From: an uncultured Burkholderiales bacterium
Lineage (GTDB): Bacteria; Pseudomonadota; Gammaproteobacteria; Burkholderiales; Burkholderiaceae_C
Direction: 5' to 3'
DNA: 62,895 bases
NCBI GenBank assembly: GCA_903830725.1
Contig: CAIKVH010000060.1
Coordinates: 1-62,895 of the forward strand
In this document: one piece after another, positions 61,872 through 62,895 of the stretch
Layout: every line of letters starts with the position of its first letter
Position numbering within the stretch: position 1 is the stretch's first letter
The notes under the pieces: model-generated
Database searches by the model: none
What the model was told of the DNA's origin: nothing
Seen by the model: the letters and a program-made list of their open reading frames with translations, nothing else
Translations under genes and position numbers: made by a program

Positions 61872-62895
61872 ATGGACTGGGATACCGTTAGAAATTACGC
61901 GCTTTCATTAATTAACAATCAGGTTGGAGGCGGAACCACACACGCGCAGCTTGACGATTGGGCATTAAGCACGGGGTACCGGGACGCTCCAAATCCTCAC
62001 CAAAATACGGGAGACTTGCTTTATGTGTTTGCTGCGAATTTGCTCAACTCCGGACTTCGTGGTCCAAATAGAGAAAAATTTGCTTCGCTTGTAAAAGAAA
62101 TTGTTCTTCGTCATCTTGTTGATCCAAAGACAAACAATATAAGCCGTGCCACATCTGTTGGTGAACTGGCCTCCTTTAGTCATCGCTACCTTGAGGAAAA
62201 TCTGGGATTTGAATTCACACGACACAGGGGTAAAACCGATTACAAAGCGGATATCCAAGGCTTAGCGATAGGAACCCCTCGCAAAGAGGCCATTGTTAAT
62301 GACTTGTTAGACACCGTTTCAGCGTTTATTAATTACTTAGTTATTGAATTTGATGGCAGTGCAACCAAATTTCACCAAGTCTTAGATATTCCTTGTCAAG
62401 ATATCAATGGACTAGTTCGTATCGAATCAATAAAAAACAAGCTACAGAGTTTTAAGAGGATGGGGTTGGCGCTAGCGATGAATTTTTTGAAAGATTCACA
62501 AATGTCTGCCTACAGGGGTGAACAACTTGCCGATTTGAGCGACAGAGCAATTGCTCATTTTGTGAAGCCAGATTTGCATGTGCTTAGGTTGATGTTTATC
62601 GCAACTGGAAGACACCTGAGCACCTCACTTGGAGCTGCCGATATTATTGGTTTGCAACAAGAGGTCAGTGAGGTTTTGTTTTCAGCAATAAATCCACAGC
62701 ACGGTAGTATCTTTGACCGGGCTTATACATCTGAGCATTGCTTAGGGGGTGACTTAAAAAAAAGGGGCGCACACAGATGCATCGCCGATGTTGTTCACTG
62801 GTCCCAAAATATAAATCCTCAGATATCCCCGTTCGAAATAGACCGGATACTTTTCTTAATTGGGAGTGGCAATTATTCACGTAATGCAATAGATA
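61872..62895 (+). CDS. Unrecognised protein, truncated by the window end
   Basis: An uninterrupted frame starts at ATG 61872 with AAGAGGG four bases upstream and runs for 341 codons to the window edge without a stop, so the 3' end is missing. The protein (MDWDTVRNYALSLINNQVGGG...) is hydrophilic, with no signal peptide or transmembrane helix, and mixed helical segments such as IESIKNKLQSFKRMG. No family or catalytic motif is recognised. It lies 72 bases after the Bug gene and may be unrelated to it. Confidence 0.75.
   Translation, partial: MDWDTVRNYALSLINNQVGGGTTHAQLDDWALSTGYRDAPNPHQNTGDLLYVFAANLLNSGLRGPNREKFASLVKEIVLRHLVDPKTNNISRATSVGELASFSHRYLEENLGFEFTRHRGKTDYKADIQGLAIGTPRKEAIVNDLLDTVSAFINYLVIEFDGSATKFHQVLDIPCQDINGLVRIESIKNKLQSFKRMGLALAMNFLKDSQMSAYRGEQLADLSDRAIAHFVKPDLHVLRLMFIATGRHLSTSLGAADIIGLQQEVSEVLFSAINPQHGSIFDRAYTSEHCLGGDLKKRGAHRCIADVVHWSQNINPQISPFEIDRILFLIGSGNYSRNAID

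Overview
The window looks like chromosomal DNA of a small-genome betaproteobacterium of the order Burkholderiales, with moderate to low GC content. The clues are the run phoH-bcp-Mth938-alaA-hom-thrC-moeA-moaD-moaE, a glnA-ntrB-ntrC nitrogen cluster, a Bug-type (TTT) periplasmic binding protein, the paired cphA'/cphA cyanophycin genes with a DUF1854 protein and ABC exporter, and the circularly permuted ATP-grasp / alpha-E / transglutaminase loci. A Polynucleobacter-like freshwater lineage would fit, but the genus cannot be fixed from this sequence alone. I saw no insertion sequence, phage, CRISPR array, rRNA or tRNA.

Layout. 0-9.3 kb: a minus-strand stress/housekeeping block (phoH, bcp, Mth938-like) diverges from a tightly overlapping alaA-hom-thrC amino-acid operon that runs into moeA-moaD-moaE (molybdenum cofactor). 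9.3-12.9 kb: secreted small proteins, a voltage-gated K+ channel and a CinA-like molybdopterin-binding protein. 13-17.9 kb: glnA behind a good sigma-54 promoter, then a secreted protein, ntrB and ntrC. 17.9-28.6 kb: mixed housekeeping genes (xth, folA, thyA, a glycolate-oxidase-like FAD enzyme, yihY, RidA, a beta-propeller lipoprotein). 28.9-32.9 kb: grpE-dnaK-dnaJ with sigma-32-like promoters before grpE and dnaK.

32.9-52 kb is the most interesting part: about 19 kb dominated by amide-bond-forming enzymes. The cyanophycin part has DUF1854, an ABC exporter with an extra N-terminal domain and zinc ribbon, a truncated CphA' whose Mur-ligase P-loop is lost, and a complete CphA. Beside it lie two versions of a poorly understood predicted peptide-synthesis or tagging system: a minus-strand split pair (ATP-grasp, alpha-E) and a plus-strand operon (transglutaminase-DUF2126, fused ATP-grasp/alpha-E, second transglutaminase). 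Along with glnA/ntrBC this suggests a neighbourhood for nitrogen storage and peptide-like amide chemistry.

52-62.9 kb: a methyltransferase, an isolated OmpH/Skp-like chaperone, queC, an esterase, a two-subunit molybdenum hydroxylase (small and large subunits, no FAD subunit alongside), a glutathione S-transferase-like protein, a GC-rich patch, small unknown proteins, a bactofilin, a Bug protein, and an unrecognised gene cut by the window end. Several small ORFs (32, 46 and 58 codons) and terminators without an obvious gene are recorded as leads.
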